This document shows, one piece after another, positions 1 through 7,313 of a stretch of DNA of 15,039 bases. The notes under the pieces were generated by a model. It was not told the DNA's origin, searched no databases, and saw only the letters and a list, made by a program, of their open reading frames with translations. This DNA comes from an uncultured Filifactor sp. (GTDB taxonomy: Bacteria > Bacillota > Clostridia > Peptostreptococcales > Filifactoraceae): positions 1 through 15,039 of the forward strand of contig CAMYCP010000009.1 of assembly GCA_947254385.1 (NCBI GenBank), in the 5' to 3' direction. How positions within the stretch are numbered: the first letter of the stretch is position 1; every line of letters begins with the position of its first letter. A program made the position numbers and the translations under genes.

Positions 1-1
1 G

Positions 2-61
2 GGTATGAAAATAACACCTGGAGATTTTGTATTTCAAGAAGTTAAACGGCAAAACGAATAA
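2..61 (+). CDS. 3' end of an unidentified gene (partial)
   Basis: Frame 2 is open from the window edge and stops at TAA 59-61, giving a 19-residue tail that ends FQEVKRQNE. Only the C-terminus is present, so I cannot name the protein. The charged end is plausible for a real C-terminus. Its stop lies 70 bp before the start of the flavoprotein gene on the same strand, so the two could be co-transcribed. A weak AT-only hairpin (66-82) lies between them and is not a convincing terminator. Confidence 0.4.
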   Translation, partial: GMKITPGDFVFQEVKRQNE

Positions 62-131
62 ATGAAAATAATATCATTATTTGAGTATGTCGCTTATATA
101 TTGTAAAAATTTTTGGAGGTAATTTCATATT

Positions 132-1319
132 ATGAAAAAACATATCAAAAACAACGTGTATTGGATAGGTAAAATGGACTGGGAGCTGAATCACTTTCAC
201 GGATATGATTTTGACGTGGACAAAGGGTCAAGCCAAAATGCGTATTTGATTAAGGAAGAAAAGACGGTTTTAATGGATACGGTATGGAGACCCCACTCTC
301 TTGAATTTGTGGAAAATCTTAAAAGCGAAATTGATTTGAATGATATTGATTTTATTGTAATGAACCATGGAGAAGTGGATCATAGCGGTTCTTTGACGGC
401 GCTTTTAAAAGAAATTCCGGATGTTCCTATTTACTGTACGGCGAATGCGATTAAGTCGATTGTCGGACAGTATCATCACCCGGAATGGAATTTTCATGCG
501 GTAAAGACCGGAGACAGTATAGAAATCGGTAACGGCAAGAAACTTATTTTTATAGAAATGAAAATGATACACTGGCCGGACAGTATGGCTACATTTTTAA
601 CCGGAGACAATATCCTGTTTTCAATGGATGCTTTCGGGCAACATTATGCCGTTGAAGAACTGTACGCCGACAGGGCGGATCAATGTGACTTATGGAACGA
701 GGCTATGAAATACTACGTAAACATAGTAAATCCATACTCACCCATGGTAAAGAAAAAAATTGAAGAAATACGCAAAATGGATTTGCCGATAGAAATGATA
801 GCGCCGAGCCACGGGGCAATCTGGAGAGAAAATCCGATGCAGATTGTGGACAAGTACTATGAATGGTCAAACGCTTATCAAACCGATCAGATAACCATAG
901 CGTACGATACAATGTGGGACGGCACCAAAACTTTGGCGCATAGCCTTGCAAATGCGGTTTCCGATTTGTCACCCGACACGGCGGTAAAACTTTTTAACAT
1001 CTCTCAGACGAGCAAGAATGATATCATGACGGAAGTTTTCAAATCCAAGGCGATTATTGTAGGCTCTCCTACCGTTATGAACGGGATACTTTCTTCACTG
1101 GGGACATGGCTGAGTTTCTTAAAAGAACTCAAGTTTAAAAACAAAAAAGCCGCTGTGTTCGGTTGTTACGGTTGGAGCGGTGAAGGAAATAAAATTTTGC
1201 GTGAAAAACTCACCGATGCGGGTTTTGATGTGATAGAAAATGAAATTAAATGCAACTGGAATCCGACCGAAGATGTAAAGAAAGAATCTTATGATGTAGT
1301 AAAAGAATTAATCGGATAA
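132..1319 (+). CDS. fprA: FprA-type flavodiiron protein (O2/NO reductase)
   Basis: A 395-residue A-type flavoprotein, a cytoplasmic enzyme that in anaerobes reduces O2 to water and/or NO to N2O with electrons usually delivered by rubredoxin. The N-terminal metallo-beta-lactamase-like domain (about 1-250) carries the di-iron ligands: H79-x-E81-x-D83-H84 in NHGEVDHSG, H147 in MIHWPDS, D166 in FSMDAFG and H227 in APSHGA. The C-terminal flavodoxin domain (about 252-395) shows the FMN-loop motifs YDTMWDGT, VGSPTVMNG and FGCYGWSGEG. There is no fused rubredoxin or flavin-reductase domain, so this is the minimal class A form, and the length is normal for that class. The start is supported by GGAGGT at 115-120, 11 nt upstream of ATG. 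No redox partner gene is visible nearby. Whether O2 or NO is the main substrate cannot be read from the sequence. Confidence 0.95.
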   Translation: MKKHIKNNVYWIGKMDWELNHFHGYDFDVDKGSSQNAYLIKEEKTVLMDTVWRPHSLEFVENLKSEIDLNDIDFIVMNHGEVDHSGSLTALLKEIPDVPIYCTANAIKSIVGQYHHPEWNFHAVKTGDSIEIGNGKKLIFIEMKMIHWPDSMATFLTGDNILFSMDAFGQHYAVEELYADRADQCDLWNEAMKYYVNIVNPYSPMVKKKIEEIRKMDLPIEMIAPSHGAIWRENPMQIVDKYYEWSNAYQTDQITIAYDTMWDGTKTLAHSLANAVSDLSPDTAVKLFNISQTSKNDIMTEVFKSKAIIVGSPTVMNGILSSLGTWLSFLKELKFKNKKAAVFGCYGWSGEGNKILREKLTDAGFDVIENEIKCNWNPTEDVKKESYDVVKELIG

Positions 1320-1389
1320 AAAATATCAGCTTTTCTATTTTTAAAGATAGTGTCAAGAAATTTTTGAACCTTTAGGTTCGTGAGATGAA

Positions 1390-1418
1390 TCGACACAGAT
1401 AGTTTTTTGTGGTATAAT
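1390..1418 (+). promoter_or_regulatory. Near-consensus sigma-A promoter inside the IS605-like remnant
   Basis: The -35 is TCGACA (1390-1395), the spacer is exactly 17 bp, and the -10 is the consensus TATAAT (1413-1418). It points right into the folded segment 1425-1594 and not into any reading frame. This is the best promoter match in the window. Confidence 0.6.
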
Positions 1419-1424
1419 GTGTCG

Positions 1425-1594
1425 CAGCGGAAAACTAAACCTAAGTTTTCTATACTCATTGTAGGGTAGGAACTACCCGAGTCAACGCTTGTGAACTTTA
1501 CGTAAAACGGAAGAGTAATCTCTTATAGATTACGAAACGTAAGTCAGAGGATGAAGCAAGAAGCACCGAATCTTTAGATTCGTGTGTAGTTCAC
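1425..1594 (+). ncRNA. Candidate structured RNA, tnpB-associated (omega-RNA-like)
   Basis: Starting about 7 nt after the -10, the segment has no coding frame but several nested stems. GGGTAG 1464-1469 pairs CTACCC 1473-1478 across GAA. An outer stem joins ACTTTACGT 1495-1503 with ACGTAAGT 1537-1544 (one bulge) and encloses GTAATC 1515-1520 paired to GATTAC 1528-1533. The final hairpin is CGAATC/GATTCG 1567-1582. This order, ending in a short hairpin and GTTCAC, resembles RNAs that overlap the right end of tnpB elements (IS605-orfB-type RNA). In such systems the guide is the sequence directly 3' of the element. There is no tnpB here, so any function would need a protein in trans. Transcription and family membership are inferred. 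Confidence 0.5.
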
Positions 1595-1642
1595 TTTGTA
1601 GCAAAATGAACGGTATCGAAGTTTCTTATTTAGCTTATACCG
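1589..1642 (+). other. Two consecutive hairpins directly after the IS605-like right end
   Basis: The first hairpin is GTTCA 1589-1593 with TGAAC 1607-1611, continuing past one mismatch as TTTG 1595-1598 with CAAA 1602-1605 around a TAG loop. It starts inside the presumed element end. The second is CGGTAT 1611-1616 with ATACCG 1637-1642, extended by AAG/CTT (1619-1621/1634-1636). They may mean that the element or its transcript extends further right than 1594. Confidence 0.4.
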
Positions 1643-1687
1643 ATAAGCGTCAAGAAATATTATTATTTATGTAAAAGAGTAAAAATA

Positions 1688-1727
1688 AAACCGGCTAAAT
1701 ATCAACATTGTTGAATTTAGCCGGTTT
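1688..1727 (-). terminator. Intrinsic terminator of the HesB-like gene, possibly shared with the ncRNA
   Basis: A 13-bp perfect stem (1688-1700 with 1715-1727, core CCGGC/GCCGG) is extended inward by TCAAC/GTTGA (1702-1706/1710-1714) around ATT. On the minus strand it is followed by TTTTATTTTTA, 4 bp beyond the stop codon of the HesB-like gene. The plus-strand tail (TTTAAATTT) is weaker but could stop rightward transcripts from 1425. Confidence 0.85.
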
Positions 1728-1731
1728 AAAT

Positions 1732-2058
1732 TTAATGGCAGCCGCCACCGCAAGTTGCACAACCGGATATCGGTTTTTTACCGGGTTCGATATAAAGCCC
1801 CTTTTGTATGCCGTCATCTACGTATTTTACGGAAAAACCGTCGTATTCTTCCACGAGTTTTTTGTCGCAGATAATTTTTAAATCATCAAAGTCTACCGAT
1901 ATGTCGCTGTCCTTTTCGTTATCTACGGCGATATTAAATTGCGGACCGCTGCAACCGAATCCCATCATAAATATACGTATGACCTTATCTTCTATTTTTT
2001 TATTTTGCAACAATTCTTTTAAAGCAGTTTGTGCATCTGCATTCATTTGTATTTGCAT
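1732..2058 (-). CDS. HesB/IscA-like (Fe-S biogenesis fold) protein
   Basis: A 108-residue cytoplasmic protein of the HesB/IscA family, whose classical members carry Fe-S clusters or iron for cluster assembly. It has the beta-rich core with C36 in MGFGCSGPQF, a DFDDLKIICDKK segment (C64), and a Cys-rich tail C100-x2-C103-x3-C107 before a terminal His. Classical A-type carriers end in a Cys-Gly-Cys arrangement, so this tail is divergent and belongs to the shorter 'HesB-like' group seen in clostridia, some of which are selenoproteins. Here all positions are ordinary Cys codons. AAGGAGG (2063-2069) 4 nt upstream favours the first Met over Met5. It is transcribed alone, divergent from rpsO, and no isc/suf genes are near. 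Carrier versus redox or metal-sensing role is unresolved. Confidence 0.8.
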   Translation of the reverse strand: MQIQMNADAQTALKELLQNKKIEDKVIRIFMMGFGCSGPQFNIAVDNEKDSDISVDFDDLKIICDKKLVEEYDGFSVKYVDDGIQKGLYIEPGKKPISGCATCGGGCH

Positions 2059-2123
2059 ATTTCCTCCTTGAAAATTTTTATAACGTTAAAATTTCTTAAA
2101 TTTTTAATAACAAGTTATCTTAT

Positions 2124-2153
2124 ATTATAACCTACAAACAGTATTTTAAACAA
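2124..2153 (-). promoter_or_regulatory. Probable promoter of the HesB-like gene
   Basis: On the minus strand TTGTTT (2148-2153) is followed after 18 bp by the consensus TATAAT (2124-2129), giving a leader of about 60 nt before the AAGGAGG site. The -10 is perfect but the -35 is weak. Confidence 0.5.
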
Positions 2154-2195
2154 ATTTAATTTATAAGACTGTACAAAAAAGTTTTTTTATGATAG

Positions 2196-2273
2196 TATTA
2201 CCGGTGTAAAACGTTTTGTCGATACCTTTGCAAAGATTTCGATTCTCCGACGGTTTCTTTGCGACAGGTAATA
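2196..2273 (+). promoter_or_regulatory. Structured rpsO 5' leader, candidate S15 autoregulatory element
   Basis: Upstream of the rpsO ribosome site, TATTACC (2196-2202) pairs perfectly with GGTAATA (2267-2273), enclosing TGTC/GACA (2217-2220/2263-2266) and GCAAAG/CTTTGC (2230-2235/2257-2262). A competing pairing, TACCT (2223-2227) with AGGTA (2266-2270), stacks on the GCAAAG helix and uses the same GGTA. S15 is known to autoregulate through several unrelated leader structures in different bacteria. Assigning this leader to that mechanism is inference. Confidence 0.45.
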
Positions 2274-2292
2274 TTAAAATTAGGAGGATATT

Positions 2293-2556
2293 ATGACTAA
2301 AGAAAAAAAGAATGAAATTATTAAGGCGTATGCCGTACATGAAGGAGATACCGGATCGCCGGAAGTACAAATTGCCGTTTTGACCGGAAGAATCATTGAG
2401 CTTAACGAACACTTAAAAGTTCATCCCAAGGATACTCATTCGAGAAGAGGACTTTTCAAGATGGTAGGTACGAGAAGAAATTTACTTAAATATCTGAAAA
2501 ACAAAAGTTTAACAAGATATGACTCTTTGATTCAACGCTTAGGACTTAGAAAATAA
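2293..2556 (+). CDS. rpsO: 30S ribosomal protein S15
   Basis: An 87-residue protein (family norm about 88-89) that binds the 16S rRNA central-domain three-way junction and nucleates platform assembly. Hallmarks are [14 protein letters not shown] near residues 18-31, the RNA-binding [11 protein letters not shown] segment (about 44-54), and the basic helix [14 protein letters not shown] with the end [17 protein letters not shown] at 2281-2288 sits just before the ATG. It is followed on the same strand by pnp, the usual order in Firmicutes. An intrinsic terminator 8 bp after the stop separates the two genes, and a structured leader precedes this one. Confidence 0.98.
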   Translation: MTKEKKNEIIKAYAVHEGDTGSPEVQIAVLTGRIIELNEHLKVHPKDTHSRRGLFKMVGTRRNLLKYLKNKSLTRYDSLIQRLGLRK

Positions 2557-2563
2557 ACGAAAC

Positions 2564-2595
2564 AAAAAAAGAGTAGGGTGAACCTGCTCTTTTTT
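2564..2595 (+). terminator. Intrinsic terminator between rpsO and pnp
   Basis: GAGTAGG (2571-2577) pairs with CCTGCTC (2583-2589) around GTGAA, with one G-T wobble. It is flanked by seven A's and six T's that can extend the stem. It lies between the rpsO stop and the pnp ribosome site, so pnp probably depends on read-through; I see no separate promoter in the 25 bp before it. Confidence 0.85.
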
Positions 2596-2620
2596 CATAA
2601 CTAATGAAAGGAAGAAGAGC

Positions 2621-4822
2621 ATGAGCAAAATATTTACCATGGATATGGGTGAGCGTACATTAAGCGTTGATATCGGTAAAGTTGCGCAAATGGCTAACGG
2701 AGCGTGTATAGTTCGAGTGTGCGATACCGTGGTGTTGGTTACGGCGACTAATTCGGATGAGCCGAGGGAAGGCGTGGATTTTTTCCCGCTGAGTGTGGAT
2801 TTTGAAGAAAAATTATATTCCGTCGGAAAAATTCCCGGAGGATTTATAAAAAGAGAGGGCAGACCGTCGGAAAAGGCGATTTTAACCTCCAGGTTGATAG
2901 ACAGACCTATAAGGCCTTTATTTCCCAAAGGTTTTCGTAACGATGTACAGGTAGTTGCGACGGTACTTTCGGTAGATCCCGACGTTACTCCCGATATAGT
3001 CGCTATGATAGGATCTTCCATAGCGCTTTCGATATCTTCCATACCCTTTAACGGGCCGACAGGTTCGGTAGCCGTAGGGCTTGTGGACGGGGAACTTGTT
3101 TTAAATCCCGACCTTGAACAGAGGAAAAAAAGCGACTTACATCTCACGGTATCCGGCACGAAAGATGCGATAATGATGGTTGAGGCGGGAGCTAATGAAG
3201 TTTCGGAAGAAACGATGCTTAAAGCCATAATGTTTGCGCACGAAGAAATAAAAAAAATCGTAGCTTTTATAGAAAAAATACAAACTGAGGTCGGCAAGGA
3301 AAAACAGGAATTTGAAGTATTTAAAGCCGATGATGAAATAGCTTTGCAAGTTGAAGAATATGCAAAAGATTCTATGAAGGCGGCAATTTTAACAAAAGAC
3401 AAGACGGAACGCATGGAGAATATGGACAAGGTAAAGTCCGACACTCTCAAGCATTTTGCTGAAATTTATCCGGATAACGTAAAAGACGTGGAAGAAACCA
3501 TATACAATATCACAAAATCCGGTGTACGAGAACTTATATTAAAAGATAAGGTGCGTCCTGATAACCGTGACATGGAAGAGATACGCCCGATTTGGAGCGA
3601 AGTCGGTTTTCTGCCCCGTACTCACGGCAGTGCAATTTTTACCAGAGGACAAACTCAGGTGATGAGTATCACGACCTTGGGGGCTTTAAGTGATACTCAG
3701 GTGCTTGACGGGCTGGATGAAAACGTTGAAAAACGATATATGCACCAATACAATTTTCCCTCTTACAGCGTAGGTGAAGCACGTCCCTCACGAGGTCCCG
3801 GCAGACGTGAAATAGGACACGGCGCTTTAGCTGAAAGAGCGTTGGTTCCTGTATTGCCGTCCAAAGATGAATTTCCGTACGCTATACGTGTAGTGTCCGA
3901 AGTATTAAGCTCCAACGGTTCCACTTCACAAGCGAGTGTCTGCGGCAGTACGCTTTCTCTCATGGATGCGGGCGTACCTATAAAAGACATGGTTGCGGGA
4001 ATTGCCATGGGACTTATAAAAGAGGGAGAAGATCTTTCGATACTTTCTGATATTCAGGGCATGGAAGATTTTTTGGGCGATATGGATTTTAAAGTTGCGG
4101 GCACGGAAAAAGGTATCACGGCAATACAGATGGATATTAAAATTTCCGGCATAGATGAGGAAATTTTAACTAAAGCGTTGGCTCAGGCACGTCGCGGCAG
4201 AATTTTCATCTTGAATAAAATGCGTGAAACCATATCAAAACCGAAAGACTCCATTTCCAAATATGCACCGCTTGTGTATCAAATGAAGATAGCCGTAGAT
4301 AAAATAAAAGATGTGATAGGCAGCGGCGGCAAGGTTATCAACAAAATAATAGAAGAAACCGGTGTCAAGATTGATATAGAGCAGGACGGCTCGGTGTATA
4401 TTCTCGCCGATAAACGTGATAGCGGCCTTAAAGCCAAGGAAATCATCGAACAGATAATTGAAGAACCGGAAGTTGGCAAGCTCTATCACGGTAAAGTGAC
4501 GAGGATTATGGATTTCGGTGCATTTGTGGAATTTTTGCCGGGCAAAGAGGGTTTGGTACACGTTTCACAACTGGATTTAAAACGTGTGGAAAAAGTTACC
4601 GACGTGGTCAAAGAAGGGGACGAAGTGGACGTGGTGCTTACCGAAAAAGATCCTCAAGGGCGCCTCAACTTGTCACGTAAAGCCGCTATAATGATGCAAA
4701 ACGGTGAAACGGTAGATCTTGACAAAATTAATCACAAAGAAAAAAATAAGTTTCAGGAACGCAAAAGAGAACACGGACATCATGAAAAACATGATAGAAA
4801 AGAGCCTTACAATAAAAAATAA
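2621..4822 (+). CDS. pnp: Polyribonucleotide nucleotidyltransferase (PNPase)
   Basis: A 733-residue phosphorolytic 3'-5' exoribonuclease that shortens RNA using phosphate and releases nucleoside diphosphates. It acts as a trimer in mRNA decay. Domain order is RNase PH 1 (about 1-140, with [16 protein letters not shown] at 70-84), an alpha-helical linker (about 145-300), RNase PH 2 (about 310-540, with FTRGQTQVM, the [17 protein letters not shown] stretch at 392-408, and the catalytic GDMDFKVAG at 486-494), KH (about 560-600, [11 protein letters not shown]), and S1 (about 620-690, starting [20 protein letters not shown]). The tail after 700 is short, highly charged and His-rich. AAAGG at 2607-2611 supports the start. 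All expected domains are intact. Autoregulation of the leader is known in other bacteria but nothing here shows it. Confidence 0.98.
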   Translation: MSKIFTMDMGERTLSVDIGKVAQMANGACIVRVCDTVVLVTATNSDEPREGVDFFPLSVDFEEKLYSVGKIPGGFIKREGRPSEKAILTSRLIDRPIRPLFPKGFRNDVQVVATVLSVDPDVTPDIVAMIGSSIALSISSIPFNGPTGSVAVGLVDGELVLNPDLEQRKKSDLHLTVSGTKDAIMMVEAGANEVSEETMLKAIMFAHEEIKKIVAFIEKIQTEVGKEKQEFEVFKADDEIALQVEEYAKDSMKAAILTKDKTERMENMDKVKSDTLKHFAEIYPDNVKDVEETIYNITKSGVRELILKDKVRPDNRDMEEIRPIWSEVGFLPRTHGSAIFTRGQTQVMSITTLGALSDTQVLDGLDENVEKRYMHQYNFPSYSVGEARPSRGPGRREIGHGALAERALVPVLPSKDEFPYAIRVVSEVLSSNGSTSQASVCGSTLSLMDAGVPIKDMVAGIAMGLIKEGEDLSILSDIQGMEDFLGDMDFKVAGTEKGITAIQMDIKISGIDEEILTKALAQARRGRIFILNKMRETISKPKDSISKYAPLVYQMKIAVDKIKDVIGSGGKVINKIIEETGVKIDIEQDGSVYILADKRDSGLKAKEIIEQIIEEPEVGKLYHGKVTRIMDFGAFVEFLPGKEGLVHVSQLDLKRVEKVTDVVKEGDEVDVVLTEKDPQGRLNLSRKAAIMMQNGETVDLDKINHKEKNKFQERKREHGHHEKHDRKEPYNKK

Positions 4823-4852
4823 AATTCCCGTGTTAGGGAAATTAGGGTAAAC

Positions 4853-4894
4853 AATCGGCATAATCGATAGAAAATATCGTTTATGCCGATTTTT
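4853..4894 (+). terminator. Intrinsic terminator of pnp
   Basis: An 11-bp stem AATCGGCATAA (4853-4863) with TTATGCCGATT (4881-4891) is extended past one mismatch by CGAT/ATCG (4865-4868/4876-4879) and followed by TTTT. It lies 30 bp after the pnp stop. A smaller hairpin, TTCCC/GGGAA (4825-4840), comes directly after the stop codon. Confidence 0.88.
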
Positions 4895-4908
4895 ATATCA
4901 CGAACTTG

Positions 4909-5041
4909 ATACTATTATCTAATAGAAATATCATTTAATTTATTACATCGAAAACTTCTGGCGTCGTTTTGAATAAAATAAGTGTGGAAAGTTGCACTAA
5001 AACGTTACAATAGTAATGATTTTTCTATCAGGTTTTATTAT
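4909..5041 (+). repeat. Left copy of a 133-bp inverted repeat (decayed)
   Basis: Read on + it matches the reverse complement of 7314-7446 without gaps: position 4909+k aligns with 7446-k. The first 47 bases (4909-4955) are identical. By hand count there are about 21 mismatches over 133 bp (about 84% identity), and most replace C or G in the other copy with T or A here, as expected of a decaying, non-selected copy. The pair brackets the Fur-family and aminotransferase genes. It has no coding potential; it is probably a dispersed genomic repeat. Confidence 0.8.
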
Positions 5042-5270
5042 AAATTTTTTGTTTCTGTCGACTTATACCGATTTGCTTTAAAAATGCGGTATGAAATCTT
5101 AAACAAAATTTATATAAAGTTGTATTACAAAAATTCAGTTAAAACTTATACTGCAATTTCTTATGCAATTTGATATTACTTCTAAAAATTAATCTCTTAA
5201 AATAAATACACAGCTTAAAAAAAGTTTGCAGAATATCCTTAAAGTGCAGGGATTTGTTTTTCGTGTAAGG
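5042..5270. other. AT-rich spacer upstream of the Fur-family gene, no feature seen
   Basis: Between the left inverted repeat and the Fur-family promoter the sequence is AT-rich. It has no supported gene, no clear terminator and no recognisable RNA element. The only open frame across it (4982-5173) begins inside the decayed repeat and has no ribosome site. Confidence 0.6.
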
Positions 5271-5299
5271 TGGATAAAAATTGTATTTTTTGGTATACT
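5271..5299 (+). promoter_or_regulatory. Probable promoter of the Fur-family gene
   Basis: TGGATA (5271-5276), a 17-bp spacer and TATACT (5294-5299) lie about 54 bp before the ATG. The -10 matches consensus at five of six bases and the -35 at four. I see no clear Fur-box-type dyad over it. Confidence 0.45.
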
Positions 5300-5352
5300 T
5301 AAAAAAATAGATTATGGAGGTTTAAAAATTTTTAAAGTTAAAAGGTGATAAG

Positions 5353-5802
5353 ATGAAAGATCAAAGACTGAAGGCCGCAAAATTGCGTACTACCGCAAAT
5401 CGTAAGTTGGTTTTGAGCGTTTTGGATAAGAGTAACACCCCCATGAGTGCGGAAGATATTTTTTTTGCACTCAGAAAAAAATCAAATGCCAGTTTATCCA
5501 CTATTTACCGTACTTTGTCACTTTTATGCGAAAAAAATTTAATTCAAAAAAATACAAGCGTGTACGGTAAAAATCTTTATCAATCAAATCATCACGCTCA
5601 CACTCACAGCCTTTTGTGTTCGGTTTGCGGTAAGACGTTGCAGATTGCCGAGTGTCCCATGGACGATATAGTAAAGGATATAGAACATAAAACCGGATTT
5701 AAGATAAATCATCACAATCTTGAATTTGTCGGGTTATGTCCCGAATGTGCCGCCAAGGAAGCTGAAAAGGAAAACAAGGAAGACAAGGAAGAGGATAAGT
5801 AG
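5353..5802 (+). CDS. Fur-family metal-dependent transcription regulator
   Basis: A 149-residue cytoplasmic repressor-type protein of the Fur/Zur/PerR family. The N-terminal winged helix (about 1-75) contains the characteristic LSTIYRTLSLLCE recognition helix (48-60) and a LIQKNTS wing. The C-terminal dimerisation/metal domain (about 76-135) has a His cluster SNHHAHTHS (78-86), the structural zinc pairs C89-x2-C92 and C129-x2-C132, and HH at 120-121. The end (133-149) is a Lys/Glu-rich tail absent from most family members. The start is supported by AAAGGTGAT (5341-5349). It has its own promoter. The aminotransferase lies 167 bp downstream on the same strand with a possible weak terminator between. 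Which metal or peroxide it senses cannot be decided from sequence: the His cluster fits Fur or Zur at least as well as PerR. Confidence 0.9.
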   Translation: MKDQRLKAAKLRTTANRKLVLSVLDKSNTPMSAEDIFFALRKKSNASLSTIYRTLSLLCEKNLIQKNTSVYGKNLYQSNHHAHTHSLLCSVCGKTLQIAECPMDDIVKDIEHKTGFKINHHNLEFVGLCPECAAKEAEKENKEDKEEDK

Positions 5803-5859
5803 AGTTTATAGTTATAGCTACATGAGAAATTACGGTATTATGTACGTCTTAAAGATTTT

Positions 5860-5896
5860 TGTAAAGTGAGTTTACAGAGGCCTTTGTTTTATTTTT
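5860..5896 (+). terminator. Possible weak terminator after the Fur-family gene
   Basis: TGTAAA (5860-5865) pairs with TTTACA (5871-5876) around GTGAG. It is followed by AGAGGCC and then a T-rich run (5883-5896). The stem is short and AT-rich and the T run is not adjacent, so termination would be partial at best. A small hairpin CCTG/CAGG follows at 5897-5908. Confidence 0.3.
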
Positions 5897-5969
5897 CCTG
5901 CGTGCAGGGTGTGTAATTATTTTTGACGGATGTGTTTTTCAATTTACATATTTTAAAGGAGTTGGTTTT

Positions 5970-7172
5970 ATGAGACTTTCAGACCGTATCAACAAAATGC
6001 AGTCATCACCTATAAGAAGACTTGTGCCTTATGCAAACAAGGCGAGAAAGGCCGGGAAAAATGTTATTCCGCTGAATATCGGGCAACCGGACATTAAAAC
6101 GCCGGACGGCTTTTTCAAAGCGCTGGACGAGTTTAAACAAAGTGTGTTGGCGTATGGCGTTTCCGAAGGAGATCACAATCTTATAAACATAATCCGTGAG
6201 TATTATAAGGGTTATGATATTGATTTTGATGAAGATGAAGTCATTATCACAAACGGCGGAAGTGAAGCCTTGTTATTTTCCATTATGGCGATATGCGATC
6301 CCGGTGACAACATTTTGGTGGCTGAACCGTTCTACACAAATTACAACAGTTTTGCCGCAATAAACAACGTGTCGGTAAGAGCAATTACGACAAGAGCCGA
6401 AGACGGTTTTCATTTTCCGAAAAGAGAAGAAATAGAAAAGCGGATTGATGAAAAGTCACGCGCCTTTTTACTCAACAACCCCGGCAATCCTACGGGTGTA
6501 GTGTATACGCCTGAAGAAGTCAGGATGATGGTGGATATAGCGGTATCTCACGATATGTTTATAATAGCGGATGAAGTTTATCGTGAATTTATTTATGGTG
6601 ATGAAGAATATTTGAGTTTCGGAAATTGCGAAAACGGTAAGAACAATGTCGTGATTGTGGATTCGGTTTCCAAAAGATACAGTGCCTGCGGGGCAAGAAT
6701 AGGATGCCTTGCAAGTAAGAATAAAGATTTCATGAAAGCCGTATTAAAACTTTGCCAAGCACGTTTATGTGTTCCGACTCTTGAACAGTTGGGTGCAACA
6801 GCACTTTATAAAACGCCCGTTTCCTATTTTAAGGAAGTAAACGTGGAATACAAAAAACGCCGTGACGTTACGATGGACAAACTTTCCAAAATTGACGGGA
6901 TAGTGTGTCTGGAACCTAAAGGAGCGTTTTATATTGCCGCCAAACTTCCCGTGGACGATGCTGAAAAGTTTATAATATGGATGCTTGAAGAGTTCGATTG
7001 TGAGGGTGATACGCTCATGATGACACCGCTTGAAGGGTTCTATGCTACAAAAGGGCTTGGGAAAAATGAAGTTAGAATTGCATATGTACTCGAAACACCT
7101 AAACTTGAACGTGCAATGACAGTTTTGGAAAAAGCGTTACAAGCGTATCCCGGATATACTCTTAGAGGTTGA
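5970..7172 (+). CDS. PLP-dependent class I/II aminotransferase (AspB-like)
   Basis: A 400-residue fold-type I pyridoxal-phosphate enzyme, cytoplasmic, of the aspartate-aminotransferase superfamily. Visible landmarks are LNIGQPDIKTP (35-45, substrate loop), TNGGSEA (94-100, cofactor phosphate contact), NNPGNPTG (169-176, N170 to the cofactor), IADEVY (199-204, D201 to the pyridine nitrogen and Y204), the Schiff-base lysine K235 in SVSKRYSACGARIG, and R369 in VRIAY, which binds the substrate carboxylate. All catalytic residues are present and the length is normal. AAAGGAG at 5955-5961 supports the start. The SKRYSACG variant marks the AspB-like group often annotated only as aminotransferase, so aspartate, aromatic or branched-chain specificity is open. 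It may be co-transcribed with the Fur-family gene. No biosynthetic partner lies nearby. Confidence 0.93.
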   Translation: MRLSDRINKMQSSPIRRLVPYANKARKAGKNVIPLNIGQPDIKTPDGFFKALDEFKQSVLAYGVSEGDHNLINIIREYYKGYDIDFDEDEVIITNGGSEALLFSIMAICDPGDNILVAEPFYTNYNSFAAINNVSVRAITTRAEDGFHFPKREEIEKRIDEKSRAFLLNNPGNPTGVVYTPEEVRMMVDIAVSHDMFIIADEVYREFIYGDEEYLSFGNCENGKNNVVIVDSVSKRYSACGARIGCLASKNKDFMKAVLKLCQARLCVPTLEQLGATALYKTPVSYFKEVNVEYKKRRDVTMDKLSKIDGIVCLEPKGAFYIAAKLPVDDAEKFIIWMLEEFDCEGDTLMMTPLEGFYATKGLGKNEVRIAYVLETPKLERAMTVLEKALQAYPGYTLRG

Positions 7173-7313
7173 AACTTGTTAACTTAAAAAAATCCCCTCT
7201 GTATCGCATTTATTATGCTGATTTATTTGAGTATTATGAAGATGAAACTGATATGTTTAATCAAGCTTAAATTTACGATTATCCGTAAGATCTGATGAAT
7301 GATTAATTAAATA
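7173..7313. other. Spacer after the aminotransferase, no clear terminator
   Basis: This is AT-rich DNA with a T/C-poor run just after the stop codon but no convincing hairpin plus T tract. Nothing else is recognised before the right inverted repeat. Confidence 0.5.

Larger units (their letters stand above)
1361..1594 (+). mobile_element. IS200/IS605-type remnant lacking tnpA and tnpB
   Basis: This segment combines a left-end-like hairpin (GAACC 1366-1370, loop TTTA, GGTTC 1375-1379) with a segment typical of IS605/IS1341 right ends: the 'GAAGCAAGAAGC' run at 1553-1564, a subterminal hairpin (CGAATC 1567-1572, loop TTTA, GATTCG 1577-1582), then TAGTTCAC ending at 1594. No transposase or tnpB reading frame lies between the ends, so it is a solo, non-autonomous copy or an internal-deletion derivative. 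The family assignment rests on remembered end motifs, and the exact cleavage boundaries are uncertain. A 10-bp direct repeat GTCAAGAAAT lies at 1352-1361 and again at 1649-1658. Confidence 0.55.

Noticed and set aside
81..110. TTGAGT followed by TAAAAA as a promoter for the flavodiiron gene
   Set aside because: The -10 is poor and would place the transcript start on the Shine-Dalgarno sequence. The gene may be read from upstream instead.
2188..2193. TATGAT as the rpsO -10
   Set aside because: No convincing -35 lies at 16-18 bp upstream, so I could not fix the rpsO start site from sequence alone.
2539..3450. 303-codon open frame antisense to pnp
   Set aside because: It is fully antisense to conserved PNPase coding sequence. 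Its Ser/Thr/Phe-rich composition reflects the complementary codons, and there is no ribosome site.
4982..5173. 63-codon open frame on +
   Set aside because: It starts inside the decayed inverted repeat, has no ribosome site and has a Tyr/Lys/Phe-rich composition typical of translated AT-rich spacer. No family resemblance was recognised.
5923..5951. TTGACG with a possible -10 before the aminotransferase gene
   Set aside because: The -35 is good but no acceptable -10 lies at the right spacing, and the start point would fall on the ribosome binding site.
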